Source: Mugil cephalus (Eukaryota > Chordata > Actinopteri > Mugiliformes > Mugilidae). Taken from it: a stretch of 64,000 nucleotides of DNA. The DNA lies in contig NC_061770.1 in NCBI RefSeq assembly GCF_022458985.1, positions 3,411,001 to 3,475,000 of the forward strand. Direction: 5' to 3'. Made by a program: the position numbers and the translations under genes. How positions within the stretch are numbered: the stretch's first letter is position 1; each line of letters starts with the position of its first letter. Positions 13,331-28,689 of this stretch are shown here, one piece after another. Under the pieces are notes generated by a model. The model was given only the letters and a program-made list of their open reading frames with translations, was not told where the DNA came from and made no database searches.

Positions 13331-13950
13331 CGCAATAGAGGGCTCGTGGGTCAGTCCCAATGAATTATGGACAGTGTAGTTTTATTGGTTTTGGACGTCA
13401 AATTTGCCTTTTTAAGTCTTGTGCAGATGCACGGATTTAATTGTATACGTTTATACATATATATTTTTTTTATCTCCTAATTTTTTAATCCTTCCTGTTT
13501 TTCGGGCTGACAAGGTTGACGCAACAATTGTATACAGGAAGTAATTTCTGCTCTCCAGAATAAAAGCTTAACAAGCAGCGACACCTTCAAGTTCTTATTC
13601 ACCATCATTGTTATTTGGTTTAGTAACAAGTCAATATAATGAATGTAAATAAAATAAAATAAAATTACCTCAAACTTTGGTTTTAAAGATTTGGACACAA
13701 AGACCTCATTCCAGTTAGTTATACCTGTTTGATCAATTGCCTGGATGATAGTCAACACATCAAAGTAAAAAAATAAAAATAAAAATCCACATATATCATC
13801 AATTATATATCTCACGGTATAAAATTGACACACAATTGTTTTTCCACACATCGACACGGTCAGAATATTGACTTAGTTTGAAGTTTCAAAACGGAAGTAT
13901 TACATCCATTATCTTCGCGAACTACACAACCACTGGTATCCCCAACAAGC
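13331..13950. promoter_or_regulatory. Divergent CEP104 / LRRC47 promoter region
   Basis: About 0.6 kb separates the probable CEP104 first exon from the LRRC47 start codon, so the two genes are transcribed away from each other. A CGGAAGT word at 13892-13898 is a consensus ETS-factor site close to the LRRC47 start, as is common in TATA-less housekeeping promoters. The middle (13440-13850) is AT-rich. No TATA box was assigned. Confidence 0.5.
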
Positions 13951-17815
<3,865 letters not shown>

Positions 17816-18041
17816 TTGGCCTTTGGGTTACCACTGACGTTTACATCCATTCACATGCTTAATTTTAACTCATTGACATTGTGGAGAGTGTGGCTGCATC
17901 ATTTTACTTTGGGGAGCACTTAAATTTCTTGAGTTTAGAACATTCACAGTTTGATTTTTGAGGAAATGAGTGTTGTCTGACTAAATGTTAACATCTCTGA
18001 TTTATGTACAGCTTTTTGAAACACATATAGGCTAATACCTT

Positions 18042-18047
18042 AATAAA
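18042..18047 (+). terminator. Probable LRRC47 polyadenylation signal
   Basis: Canonical AATAAA about 230 bases after the LRRC47 stop codon, followed by a GT/T-containing stretch. A 3' UTR of this length is plausible; no other AATAAA lies between it and the stop. Confidence 0.6.
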
Positions 18048-18164
18048 TCGTTGCGCAATCCTCACATGATGTACTCTCCAGATGTCCATTTTTGTATCAC
18101 GTTAAAACCGAAGAGTTGGTCACGTTTAATTTAACCGACACTGACTAACTGACATTGACCAGTG

Positions 18165-19325
18165 ACTTTTATGTACACTTCCCTCCTAAAGTATTGGAAC
18201 AGTAAGGCCAATTCCCGGCACACAACTTAGAAGCTAAACAGATAAAATAGATTCAAGTTAATTGATACGACCCAGCTCGTGGAGGGAAAAAAGATTTATT
18301 AACAGATGTTTGAAAAAATAATAAAAATTCAAACTCCAGCCCAAAAATGCATAACAAAAAGAGGACTCCAACGGAGCTCAACTATCTTAGACGAAGAAAA
18401 GAAATCTATTAATGAAAAATGAATACAACTACTTTTCAGGCTTTTTGTACACAAACAAAAATCATCTCTGAGGAAACCAAAAATCACCACTGTCAAGGGG
18501 GTTTAACAACAACAACAACAAAAAACAGATGTGATTACTACACAAAGACCCCAGTCTTGGGTAACCACTCTTGAATACAGAAATATAATACTAGGCTTAG
18601 TACAAAAACACATACTATACAGAACCCACCAATACCAGATAAATAGAGCAATGGGTTTATTAAAGTTGGCAAACATCAGTTGTCTCTAGTGCCTTTCCAC
18701 CACTTTGGTAAAGGTTCATCTTTGTCTCCTCAGCCCATAAAACTTTGCCCTGTAATTTCTGAGGCTTGTCTCTGTACCTTTAGACAAATTCCGGCCTTCC
18801 TGTTCTTCTTGCAAATGAGGCATTTACATGTTATGGTGTAGGCTCTGTACTTTTGTAGAGTAGATTGTGAAACCCCCACTCATGCCCTCTGGAGGTTGTT
18901 GCTGATTTGTTTCAGGGTCTTTCTTTACAGCTCTCGCAATGTTTCTGTTGTTGACTGCTGCTGTTTTCACATCAACGTGTCCTCTCTTCAGGACTTTCGA
19001 AATGGTTGCTGGCTATAGCCAGTGTTTGCACAATGGTCCTGATTGATTTTCCATCTTCTCTCAGCTTGTTTTTCACCCTCAGACAGCTCTCTGGTATTCC
19101 TCTAACGACAAATTCAGTCTGCACAGGGAAACCCATATCTGAAACTGAGCGTAAAACCACACCTATCGATCACATGAAAAATGGGAAGGCTGAAAGAAAA
19201 GGTGCTATTTCCTGATCCAGATGTTAACACCTGGAAATAAAAGCTGGAATGTTGATCTCTTTTCTCATATTCATCTTTTAATTTAAAAAAAAAAAACCTG
19301 TACTTTTGCAGGGAAGTGTTGTATT
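18165..19325 (-). mobile_element. Degenerate Tc1-like DNA transposon
   Basis: The ends carry related words in inverse orientation (CACTTCCCTCCTAAAGTA near 18176; the inverse of CACTTCCCTGCAAAAGTA near 19305). The minus strand holds remains of a transposase, including KVLWAEETKMNLYQSGGK around 18690-18745 and an N-terminal HTH-like part at 18972-19160. The latter is out of frame with the former. It lies between LRRC47 and the first lectin gene. The exact ends are uncertain. Confidence 0.7.
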
Positions 19326-19812
19326 TACTGGCCTCTTTAACTGTTTACTTAACTAGAATTGAGACATAATGTCTCAGTAGGGTTTAATAAACTTTATTAA
19401 TCATGTATTAAGAAATTAATTTAAGTTGTTCTCATTCAGATTTTACATTCCCCACAGAGTTTGTCAGCCATCGTAGCTATAGCTGCTCATGCTAATCTCA
19501 AACATCTGGAAACAGGGGTCTATCTAAACCACCAAGCACTGGACACAAAAGCTGTCTAAAAAGTTCTATATGATATTAAAAACGTATTGTACTGATGAGA
19601 AGTCACCTGCTTAATAAAAGTCATGTAAATTCTGGAAAGTGTTTGTTCTTCTTTAATGGTTAACTCACTGTAACCTAAATATCATTATTTTAGTACTGTG
19701 TACTTGCATCAAGAACACTGGACAAAATCACAGCAACGGATGTAGTTTGCTTTAATGACGTTTAATGAGTGTGTGATATGCTGTGTTTCTTATCATTTGA
19801 GTACGACTGCAG

Positions 19813-22489
19813 TCACTTTTCTGGGGGGAATAGAGGATCTGTAAAACAGAAAACATTACATTCAGAGGGGTACTAGCAACAGTATGTCTCACTGTATCAA
19901 CACATATATCATCATTGCATACATTTGCACAGCTGGACAGCAGATTTTCTTTGCCACATTTGACAGTTACTCACATTCACATACGTAAGCCACCTCCAGG
20001 TACTTGTACGTCCCGATACAGGGATCTCCAAACACAGAGTTGCTAGCCCTGATGGTACAGCTGTTTTTCCCATTACAGCTGCGGATGTAGAGTGAATTAA
20101 GTGAAAACAAAATTTGTGATCCATTTATTTTATTTTATTGTTTATTCACTAAGGAAACCTTGAAATTATTTCATTTCACTGATCTATATGTACCAATAGG
20201 AACTACACCCTCTGTTACCTGTCAGCCACTTTTTTACTGGGATTCAAGCAGTCCACATTTTCAACCTGAGAGGCGCTCCGTTTGTAAGCGCAGGTGGTCT
20301 GGTCACGGCGTCCATAGTCAGCACCATACACAAATATAACCTGCCCTTTATCTGGCAAAGGAGGAGGAAAGTTGGAGGAGGAAGAATGAAAAGTAGCAAC
20401 CATTTTAAAGGGGCAAATGTAATTTTTCTTATTTGTCATATGGATTTTCCATAACTGCAAAAAAGGAAAGCAAGTGATCTTACCACAGAACAAATAGGCC
20501 AAAGAGTGCTCACATGCAACAAGACGAACTGTTAAAATGACATGAATAACGTTAAATATCCCACTGAATCTCAGCTTTGCATCGCTGATATTTTCATGCA
20601 GGCATGTGACTGACTTGCTGGGAAGCAGGTGTAGTTGGTCTCCAGATATTTGTAGGTGTCTTCACAAGGATCAGAGGTACGAAGAATATTCATGTTTATC
20701 TCGCATACCTTCTTGCCATCGCACCTGTAGGAATGACAGGAGAGAATGTATTAGAAGAAAATAGAAGCATGTTGAAACTAATCGTGCATGACAAAAAACA
20801 ACAGAGATCATTTTAAATATCTGACTGTACTGTATGAGTCACCTTTTAAATAAAAAGCCGCATGGCCCAATGGTTATAATATCAAACCCTTGGGTCCCTG
20901 AAGAAAACCCTTAAAACAGTTTTCCATAGCATTTAGTCTTCATAGTCCCTTAGTCCCACATGCAAGTGCTAAACATTAGTTTAAAAAACTTTTTTTAATT
21001 GTATATTTAGGATACCATTTCTAAATATTAGCACATCAGTAAGGTATATGTTTACCTTAACTACGCTACACATTAGCATGTGCTAACAGTGCATTAAGCT
21101 GACAAAAGCTAAACAGTAGTGTTTTAGTATACTAAACATGTAGCCCACCAATGCTAAACATTAGCATTCGTTATCAAACAGTACAACATGCTAAACATTA
21201 GCTTGTTAGTTTACTCTAGATTCAGCTCAGTGATGCTAAATATTACCATGTGCAAGTACATTGCACATTTACTATACCATTGCTAAAAAGCTGTGTGGCA
21301 TGATAACATGTTTAACCATGACACGGTTAGCTGACTTGCTGAAATATTATCTGTGGCTGTAAAATCAAGCAGATTAGCTTTATTAAGTTAAAGCTTGTCT
21401 TTATGTCATCAGTAGGCTATTATGGGCAATAATTGTATTTAGAGTATTATTTTTTACCATAAACTATGCAACACAGCATTGAAGACTACTACTACTGTGA
21501 AAAGTTTCATAAATAAATCTGTTTAACTAAAAGTAATATAAACTGTGAACGTCAACAGATTAGACTCTTCTCAAAATTGTAGTCTGTGTCAATGTAGTAA
21601 AATCTTTTGTCTCGAGGTGAGTTTAAAGAAGAAATGGTAAGAAAAGGAATAAATATATGTGTTCAGTGTAAAAACCTCCTTATTTAAACACTACCTTTTC
21701 ACCTTTACTATATTGCTTGTTCCTACATCATGCAGACTGTTTCACAGAATAGGCCGAGCACTACTGGATGTGTTACATTAAAACACTGATCCAACGAGAA
21801 GACTTGACTGCCGTATAATATTTATTATATTGAAATAGATATGATGCGTACTTCTTCCTGAGGACATCCACAGTGCCTTCTTGAGAGCACTCTGTATTAG
21901 CAAGCTGTTCCCTGCGTCTTCCCTCACTGCAGGTCTCACCATCCCTACGTCCATACTGCGCCGCCTGTACCCTGATCACTCCATTATCTGTGGCACATGA
22001 ACAGGGGAATACAATGTAAGAGGGAGTGTGTAACGTTAGTATTAAAGTGTCCCTTTCTATGTACTCTATGTTATCATCTTTGAGTCTACAATGTGTACAT
22101 TCAAATGCTTTCTCACATGTATAAAAATGCTGAACTTTAACAATTAGCATGAGCTTCTTTCAAATCATTATCAAAGTACTTGTGTTGACAAAAACGAAGA
22201 TGAGGGCCAGTCTACAGTAAGATAAATAATTTTTTTTTTTTTTTTTACAAGACAAGGTAATCAATCTATCAAGTACACTTATTAACTTCTTTAAAATAAA
22301 ACATACTATTCAATGTGTACACAGACATAGAAAATAAGTCATACCGCAGTTCAGGTGTTGGACAAAGCGGTTACCGTCACAAGTGATAGCCCTCTCTGTG
22401 GAAACCACTGAAGCAACAAGCACTGGAAATGGGAAGACATATCTGTGAATTTCTGTTTTCACCAAATGTAAGTTATATTCAAAATCTGA

Positions 22490-22545
<56 letters not shown>

Positions 22546-22615
22546 GTGTGTGTGTGTGTAGTTATAATTAAGTTGAGTACTCACACAGTGCTGTGCAGAG
22601 TCTGAAGAGGAGCAT
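19813..22615 (-). CDS. L-rhamnose-binding lectin, two SUEL domains (RBL-A)
   Basis: Secreted lectin, 220 aa. Minus-strand exons: 22585-22615, 22345-22422, 21852-21987, 20615-20724, 20484-20528, 20219-20351, 19975-20078, 19813-19838. They sum to 663 bases. The signal peptide begins [20 protein letters not shown]1 (about 24-118) has [18 protein letters not shown] and [14 protein letters not shown]2 (about 119-213) has [19 protein letters not shown] and [17 protein letters not shown]. The YGR and DPC motifs with their cysteines define fish rhamnose-binding lectins. These bind L-rhamnose or galactose on bacterial surfaces and are found in eggs, mucus and blood. Both domains keep the residues expected for sugar binding. 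Each CRD is split by introns at the same places, as expected from domain duplication. RBL-B lies next to it in the same orientation. Confidence 0.95.
20985..21265. repeat. Degenerate cluster of GCTAAACATTAGC-like words
   Basis: Within an intron of RBL-A the near-palindromic word GCTAAACATTAGC and its variants occur many times (about 20969, 21068, 21110, 21150, 21190, 21235), separated by 30-50 bases. It looks like an old minisatellite or a repeat-derived intron segment. No function is evident. Confidence 0.65.
22492..22559. repeat. (AC)n(AT)n(TG)n microsatellite
   Basis: About 22 AC units, then a short AT run, then about 7 GT units, giving a self-complementary arrangement around the AT centre. 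It lies in intron 1 of RBL-A, close to the promoter. Confidence 0.95.
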
Positions 22616-22659
22616 GGTGTTGAAGATCTGGTCTGAACTGTGGCTCTGAAGTGTGGTTG

Positions 22660-22669
22660 GTTTTTATTC
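22660..22669 (-). promoter_or_regulatory. RBL-A TATA-like box
   Basis: On the minus strand GAATAAAAACC lies about 50 bases upstream of the RBL-A start codon. The other two lectin genes have a TATA-like word at a similar distance, which supports the call. Confidence 0.5.
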
Positions 22670-23197
22670 TGCAGGGACAAGAACTGAACAATAGCTTGAC
22701 CTTATGCAATTGGCTCCTATCAGTGAAGAATGTGAACACTCGACTAATTAAGGTGAAACAAGGATGAACAGGGGAACAATGACTTACTACAAAAAGTGTC
22801 TCTGTGTCATTTCACATGACAGAAAAATGTCCTGAGGTGAGACATGGAAACATTCAAGGGAGGGACAGCGACACAAAGCCGACCTTCAGGGTATGTGCAA
22901 ATGTCATGTCTCAGATCTCTTTCAAATCTTTCTGTAATGTTACCCTCACTTATTTCCTTGCACACGTGCTGGTTCTTGTCTCCTAAAAAGTTAATCATTG
23001 AATGCCTTTGTAACTATTGATTTTTGCACGATACATTTTTCAGTAATTGGTATTACTTTGTAGATCTGTTTTTACTCTCACGATAAATATGTATGTGCGT
23101 GATTTTTTGGGAGTTTTTCTTTGTGAATTCTTGTCAAAAAAGCTGAATTATATTGATCATTTTAAAAAATAATTACTGAGATGAGATGAGAAGATCT

Positions 23198-23243
23198 CAA
23201 CCTCCTCAACCTGTCCTGCTCCATGGACAGGTTGAGGAGGTTG
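23198..23243. repeat. Perfect 19-bp inverted repeat, 8-base loop
   Basis: CAACCTCCTCAACCTGTCC (23198-23216) is followed after 8 bases by its exact reverse complement (23225-23243). It is next to the Tc1-like relic at 23318-23820. Confidence 0.9.
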
Positions 23244-23317
23244 TTTGCACCCCAGGCTCTACAATTATACAGTGCTTCCCTGTGAGGAGACAATTGGATT
23301 GTGGTCATTGCTGATAC

Positions 23318-23820
23318 TAATGTGTACAAAAGTTTTAGAACACTCCAATATTTTAAAGCATAAACCAAATAAACAACTGAAAAAAAAAATCATGGAAACA
23401 ATATATAACCCACAATCTACTCTGGACGTTTGACTCATCAAAGTAACCATCTTTGGCTGATTTAACATGTGAACACACTTGTGACATTCTTTCTTTCTAA
23501 AATGGAAATCAAATATTTTTCAGAGAGTTCTTCCCAATTTTGTTGCATGAGTTCCCAGAAATGTGTGTCACTTGTAGGGAGCTTTGTTTTGACTCTTCTG
23601 TCCAATTCATCACAAACCAGCTCCACTGGGTAAAAGTCTAGACACTGGGCCACGGTCCACTCCATGTTTTCAAGCTTTCTATGTTGTTTTTGTCCTGAAG
23701 TAGTTCTGGTAGAGCTTGGACTAAAGTTTAGGGTCATTAACTAACTGTAGGATGAAGCCCTGACCGACTATACCAGAGGATATTGATGCTGTTCTAATAC
23801 TTTTGACCGGTAGTGTATAC
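23318..23820 (-). mobile_element. Internally deleted Tc1/mariner-like transposon
   Basis: The left end has ACAAAAGTTTTAGAACACTCC and the right end the inverse of CAAAAGTATTAGAACAGCA, followed by GACCGGTAGTGTA. Between them the minus strand keeps only the C-terminal part of a transposase (for example WELMQQNWEELSEKYL at 23520-23570). At about 500 bp it is a deleted, inactive copy. Confidence 0.75.
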
Positions 23821-23990
23821 AATAAAGTATCTATCTATATTAGTGATAGATATCAGATATATTGATTTTATTTTGAGCAGGAGTCTGAGAAAGAGGCAGA
23901 GTTTACTTCACTTTAACACACACTTTTGCTCCGTTGCTTGACACCTAATTACCCTTAGGGGATGAATAAAGTAATCTATCTATCTAAACA
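23821..23990. repeat. LINE-like 3' tails with CTAT microsatellite
   Basis: Two short stretches read AATAAAGTATCTATCTAT and GGGGATGAATAAAGTAATCT followed by CTAT repeats. This is the characteristic 3' end of some fish non-LTR retrotransposons and their SINEs. No coding part remains. Confidence 0.55.
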
Positions 23991-24244
23991 GGTGTTGTTA
24001 TTCTGTCTTCACTAACATTCTTCTCTCTGAGCTGTGTTTTGTTTTTCTGCTGTGGGCTTCCTGGAACACCCAAAAGCACCTATTGTTATATTTTTCTCTC
24101 TGGACTTCCTGGAGGACCCAGAATTACCACTAGAGATATCTCCCATCTGACAGGATTCCTGTGTGCATCTATTTAGATTTATGTTATAGCTGTGCATGAA
24201 AAATAATGAAGCATAATCCCAAGCGTGACGCTGCTTTGATGTGT

Positions 24245-24250
24245 TTTATT
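24245..24250 (-). terminator. Probable RBL-B polyadenylation signal
   Basis: AATAAA on the minus strand about 57 bases after the RBL-B stop codon, giving a short 3' UTR like that of RBL-C. Confidence 0.65.
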
Positions 24251-24306
24251 CAGGACATCTTTACTGTGATCTGATTGAGATCCCTGCATGTTTACGCAGA
24301 CTCATC

Positions 24307-26376
24307 CTAAGTGACGACAGGATCTGCAAAACAAACCAAACGAACAAAAAAACAACAGAATAAAGAGTCACTTCAGTAGACGTTCTATGTGACTTATGGG
24401 ACATTTTATACTTTACAACCAAGACTTTTAAGACTTTGATCATTGCACAGATATTTGAATAATGTTGATTTTTGTCCAATTTACTGCTTTGTGTGTCAAG
24501 CTTTCCCTGCATTTTAGAGCAAACACCAGCTTCAATAATGTGCAATAGTGTTTCAGGCAACTTACACAAGCACGTATACGCCACCTCCAGGTACTTAAAA
24601 GTGCCTGGACAGGGGTCCCCAAAGACCGAGTTGCCCGCTCTGACAATGCAACTGTTTTTCCCGTCGCAGCTGTGGAGGCACATGAAGTAATATTATAAAT
24701 AAATAACACATATGTAACTGGAACATGTGACATCTGGATATTTTTGCAACTATAAGAAATACTGCCGTTATAAAGTTCAATACAATACAACATTTGATTT
24801 CCACAACTTCACATTGAAGGACAAAAAGCTTTCCATCTGTACCTTTCAGCCACCTTGTTGCTGGGCTCTGAGCAGTAAATATTTTGGAATTGAGAGTCTG
24901 GCCGGCCGTAAATGCATGTGGTCTGGTCCCGGCGACCATAATCAGCTCCGTACACTGATATAACTTGACCTTCATCTAACAAAAAGTGAAGGAAGAGTTA
25001 CAAATATACGTAAACTAAATGTAACAACGCACCAGTTTATTAATTTACCATGCATACAGAGAGGAGGAAATCTTACCACACTTCATGTATGCCAAGGAGT
25101 GCTCACAGGTCACTTGGTAAACTGTAAAAATGACACGAAGATGATAAGTTAGAATGATAAGTTAATGATGAGCGTCTAAAGCAAGTGAAAACCAAGCTGA
25201 AGGAGTTTTGTAGTTTATTACGGACTGACTTGCTGGGAGGCAGCTGTACTTGGTCTGTATGTACTTCACAGTGTTGGCGCAGGGATCAGGCGTCTCGAAG
25301 ACACTATTGTTTAGTTCACAAACCTTTTTTCCATCGCACCTGCCAGGGAGAAAAAAATAAGAACAGGATTCCCGCAGAATTTCAAGCAAGAACCCACGAT
25401 AAAGAGAATCCTGCTTACTGCTGTGTTGTGGCTCACTGACACATGTTTCTGTTATTTTGCTAAACACATTTCAGTCAGTGCGCTAAGCTAAGCAACAGAA
25501 ACACACCAGAGTTTAGTTTAATCCAGTTTAACAGCACCACAAAGTACATCCTCTAGAGCGATCATACAGTAAAATCACCACTTTTCTGATGCTGTTTGAA
25601 CATCGACTGCACATCACAGGATACAGGAGTTTTAGTGCAGGGATTCTAATGTGTGCACATTTGTATTTTAAGTCCACTGAGACTCATGTGACTTTGAGTT
25701 ATATACTGTAAATAACATTTTACATTCACACACTCTTCCCACAATCGACTTCATGCGTGTACCTTTTCTTGACGACATCCACAGCTCCTGCCACAGAGCA
25801 GTCGGTTTGAGCAATGTCTTCTGGAGAGTTTCCCTCACTGCAAGTCACACTGTCCGATCGTCCGTACATCGACGTCTGAACACTGATCACGCCACTGTCT
25901 GTTTTGGAAAAGGAGAAAAGACTATGTGGCAGCTCAGATGAAGTAACCTATTATTTTGTGTTTTGATTCAACTGAATCAGTTCATATAGCCCCAAGTGTA
26001 ATACTACAGTGAATGTGAGCGCTGGTGTGAACGGGAAGCTGACATGTCATACCACAGCTCAGGCGATGGACAGTGCCGACTAGACACGTGGTGACTATCT
26101 CTGAAGGAAAATCTTAAAAAAACAAGAAAAAACAGACAGAAACACAAGATGAACAGAGAGTTGTGTAAAATAAATGCATACATCTTCATAATGCAGACTT
26201 TTTTACCTGCACTTGCAAGCAGACAGGCTGCTGCCAGCACTGAAAGAGAAAACAGAATTATTTGCAATAATTTACCATTGTCTTTCTCAATAATGAATTT
26301 TCATAAATCCATATTGTTACTTATTTGTAGTATTGCCATTAGTATACTCACAGAGTGTGGTGCTGAAGCGGAGCAT
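24307..26376 (-). CDS. L-rhamnose-binding lectin, two SUEL domains (RBL-B)
   Basis: Secreted lectin, 220 aa. Minus-strand exons: 26352-26376, 26207-26239, 26053-26112, 25763-25898, 25230-25339, 25077-25121, 24843-24975, 24566-24669, 24307-24323. They sum to 663 bases. The signal peptide [19 protein letters not shown] is encoded by exons 1-2, with one more intron than in RBL-A. CRD1 has [10 protein letters not shown] and [14 protein letters not shown]2 has ACEHSLAY-like [22 protein letters not shown] and [20 protein letters not shown]1 starts [13 protein letters not shown]: the acidic residue that usually follows the first Cys and contacts the sugar in this family is missing, so CRD1 may bind weakly or differently. 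It lies 1.7 kb upstream of RBL-A in the same orientation, a probable tandem duplicate. Confidence 0.95.
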
Positions 26377-26429
26377 GGCTTCACTGCGGTTGATGACCAG
26401 TGAGACTGATGTTGGAAACAGACACTCTG

Positions 26430-26438
26430 TATATATTT
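26430..26438 (-). promoter_or_regulatory. RBL-B TATA box
   Basis: AAATATATACAG on the minus strand, about 55-60 bases upstream of the RBL-B start codon. It is a good TATA match at a plausible distance from a short 5' UTR. Confidence 0.6.
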
Positions 26439-26539
26439 CTCAAGATCTAGGACAGGCTGGGTCTGTGATACAAAATAAACCTGAGCCTGACTCCAGTGGC
26501 ACTTATTCAGCTGGCTGTTATTTACCAAAATCAGAATAA

Positions 26540-27866
26540 CATGATAATCCCGGGAGAGAGGGAGGGAGAGAGGGCAGACGTCCAGTTCGAAGAGGTTGGA
26601 GCAGTTTGATGTTTTTAGTGGCCTGTATGAGCAGATGACACAGGGAAAGAAGCATAGGGAGCTGGATCTGACGAAATATTAGCCAGGCTGGACTGAAAAA
26701 TTATGTTTTTCTCCTACAAAATGGTTTTTGAGAGACATTCAGTTGGCTTTTTGTTCTTTGAGATTAGGGAACATTCTGTATCCAGTTTGTGGCTTCAGCA
26801 AATAATGTTAAAGAAAAATAATTGTTTTAAATATAGAAAAGACAAAAATGTCTCATCTTGTTCATTATTTGTCAGAGTGGTGAAGGTAAATTCTTGTGTA
26901 CATGTACAGTACTCACATTTTATAGAGGCAGAAGTTAGGACTTTATTCACTGATCAGTTCATCAAGCTTAATATCCACATACATGTAAATGCTTATGAGA
27001 ATACACATCCAAACATCCCTCTAGGTGGAGACTGTTCTCTGACCAACCAGGAAGAATAACATGCTACATGACAGTTTGACAATGAATAGAAATAAAGCTG
27101 TTAGTGACATCTGTTGCTCTGTTACAGGTGAGTTAGCTGCTATAATGCTTGAATATGAGAGGTATTGTAGGCAGGTTGGAGTGGATAACTGCAGACCATG
27201 AAGACTGGGCAGGTTGAACATCTTAAAGCAGGGAAGGAGTCATGTTGCAGCAGGACCTGTTCTGGAAAATATGAAGCCAAGCGGGTGTAGGAAAAACAGT
27301 GAATAAAACCACGAGGTCACAGCGACTGATAACAACTGCAGACAATGGCTAGAAAAAGCAACTAGAATGACAAGAAAACATGACAGAAACACTTACATGT
27401 ATGGGGCGAGGCCCATGCACATTTGGTATGCAGAGGGTTTAGAAAAGTAAGAAGACTATAGTCTGAATAATCTGATCCACATTGTCTTAGTTATAAGATA
27501 AAATGATTCAAGTGTATAAATTGTTGAGTGGGGAATAAATAAAACAAACAACAACAACAACAAAAAAAAAAATGACATATGCTCATACAGTGGACTACCT
27601 TACACAAGTATGTCCCTTTTGTTTATTGTTTAAATAGATGTGGACATTTCACTCTAACAATCCAATTGTCCAGTCCAATTCTAGCCGGGACACAAAAAAC
27701 ACAAACAGGAATATCAGTGACAAAGCTCATGTTTATGTAACATAGTGGATTTAGCCGTGAAGGAAAGCAGAGATAAGATACCAATATGTTTTTGTCTTGA
27801 TGTGAGGTGGATCATTTCTAATTTTACAGGAACCTCTGGTGGCAGTGGAGGAAAATAAGAGTCTTA
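26540..27866. other. Intergenic, no gene recognised
   Basis: Sequence upstream of RBL-B. Short open frames here (for example at 26703-27059) have no recognisable motif, and no repeat could be named. A CAACAACAAC / poly-A stretch lies near 27550-27570. Confidence 0.5.
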
Positions 27867-28467
27867 GGTCGTATTCACACCAGGCTAGTTTGGTCCGCTG
27901 GAAATGGACCTTTTCTCTGGTCTGGACCTTTTGGGTAGGTGTGTACAAATCAGCGGACTCTGGTGCGGACCAAACAAGTGAACCAAGACCACCTCTGCAG
28001 AGAAAAAAAAACTAACTGGTATACCAGGAACAAAAAAGTTACAAAAAATGTTGTTTCTATTTTATACCAGTAAATGAGCCGTGGGTTAACATGGGGCACT
28101 GAAGAGAGCACTGACTCCTGCTATATAGTCGGAGGAGAGCATATATCAGCTGCTTGATGCACAAAGATGCCGACATTTATGGCCAAATCGCAGAGAGACT
28201 GTCCAAGGAAGGCTTTACCCAGACTCAGACGTAGTGTAGGCTTAAAGTGAAAAAACTTTGCCAAAGATCCCGCTAATATCAATTTTTATCCACTGATTGA
28301 GTGGCTACGGGTCACACGTGGGTCTGTTTACAATACTGGTCTGCTTGTCAAACAAATGCAATGTGAATACAAACCGAACCAAGTTTTTTTATTTATTTTT
28401 TTAATAAAAAAAAAAGATCTGGACCAAAACAAGTGAACTATCTGTCTTTCCTGGTGTGAATACGCCC
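27867..28467. mobile_element. Harbinger-like MITE with TTA target-site duplication
   Basis: The left end GGTCGTATTCACACCAGG (from 27867) matches the inverse of the right end CCTGGTGTGAATACGCCC (to 28467). Both are flanked directly by TTA (27864-27866 and 28468-28470), the duplication typical of PIF/Harbinger elements. Subterminal TTTGGTCC / GGACCAAA words repeat at both ends. It is 601 bp long with no transposase reading frame, so it is non-autonomous. Confidence 0.8.
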
Positions 28468-28689
28468 TTACCCTAACCTCTCAAGACTTCTGTGACTCAC
28501 ACACACCATCTGCTGGGGAGTGACATGTACAATCTAGGAAAGTACACTTTCACCTAACCTAACATCAGGCATCAAACTCACATCCAGACATACAGAGCAA
28601 AGATAAGATAAGATATATTGCAATTGCAAAAAGAAAGAAGAAAGACAGAATTAGACAGGTGATATAACACAGTATGTAGTAGTAGTAGG

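Noticed and set aside
13365-13395. ZNF143-like motif (ACTACA...TCCATAAT on the minus strand)
   Set aside because: Too many mismatches to the consensus to call a site.
13477-13857. 126-aa minus-strand open frame upstream of LRRC47
   Set aside because: AT-rich, low-complexity translation (runs of Phe, Ile, Tyr) with no motif and no splice or promoter context; it lies in the divergent promoter interval.
20857-20905. tRNA-like text (GCCGCATGGCCCAATGGTTA)
   Set aside because: It resembles a tRNA A box, but I could not form an acceptor stem, anticodon arm or B box; at most a tRNA-derived SINE head.
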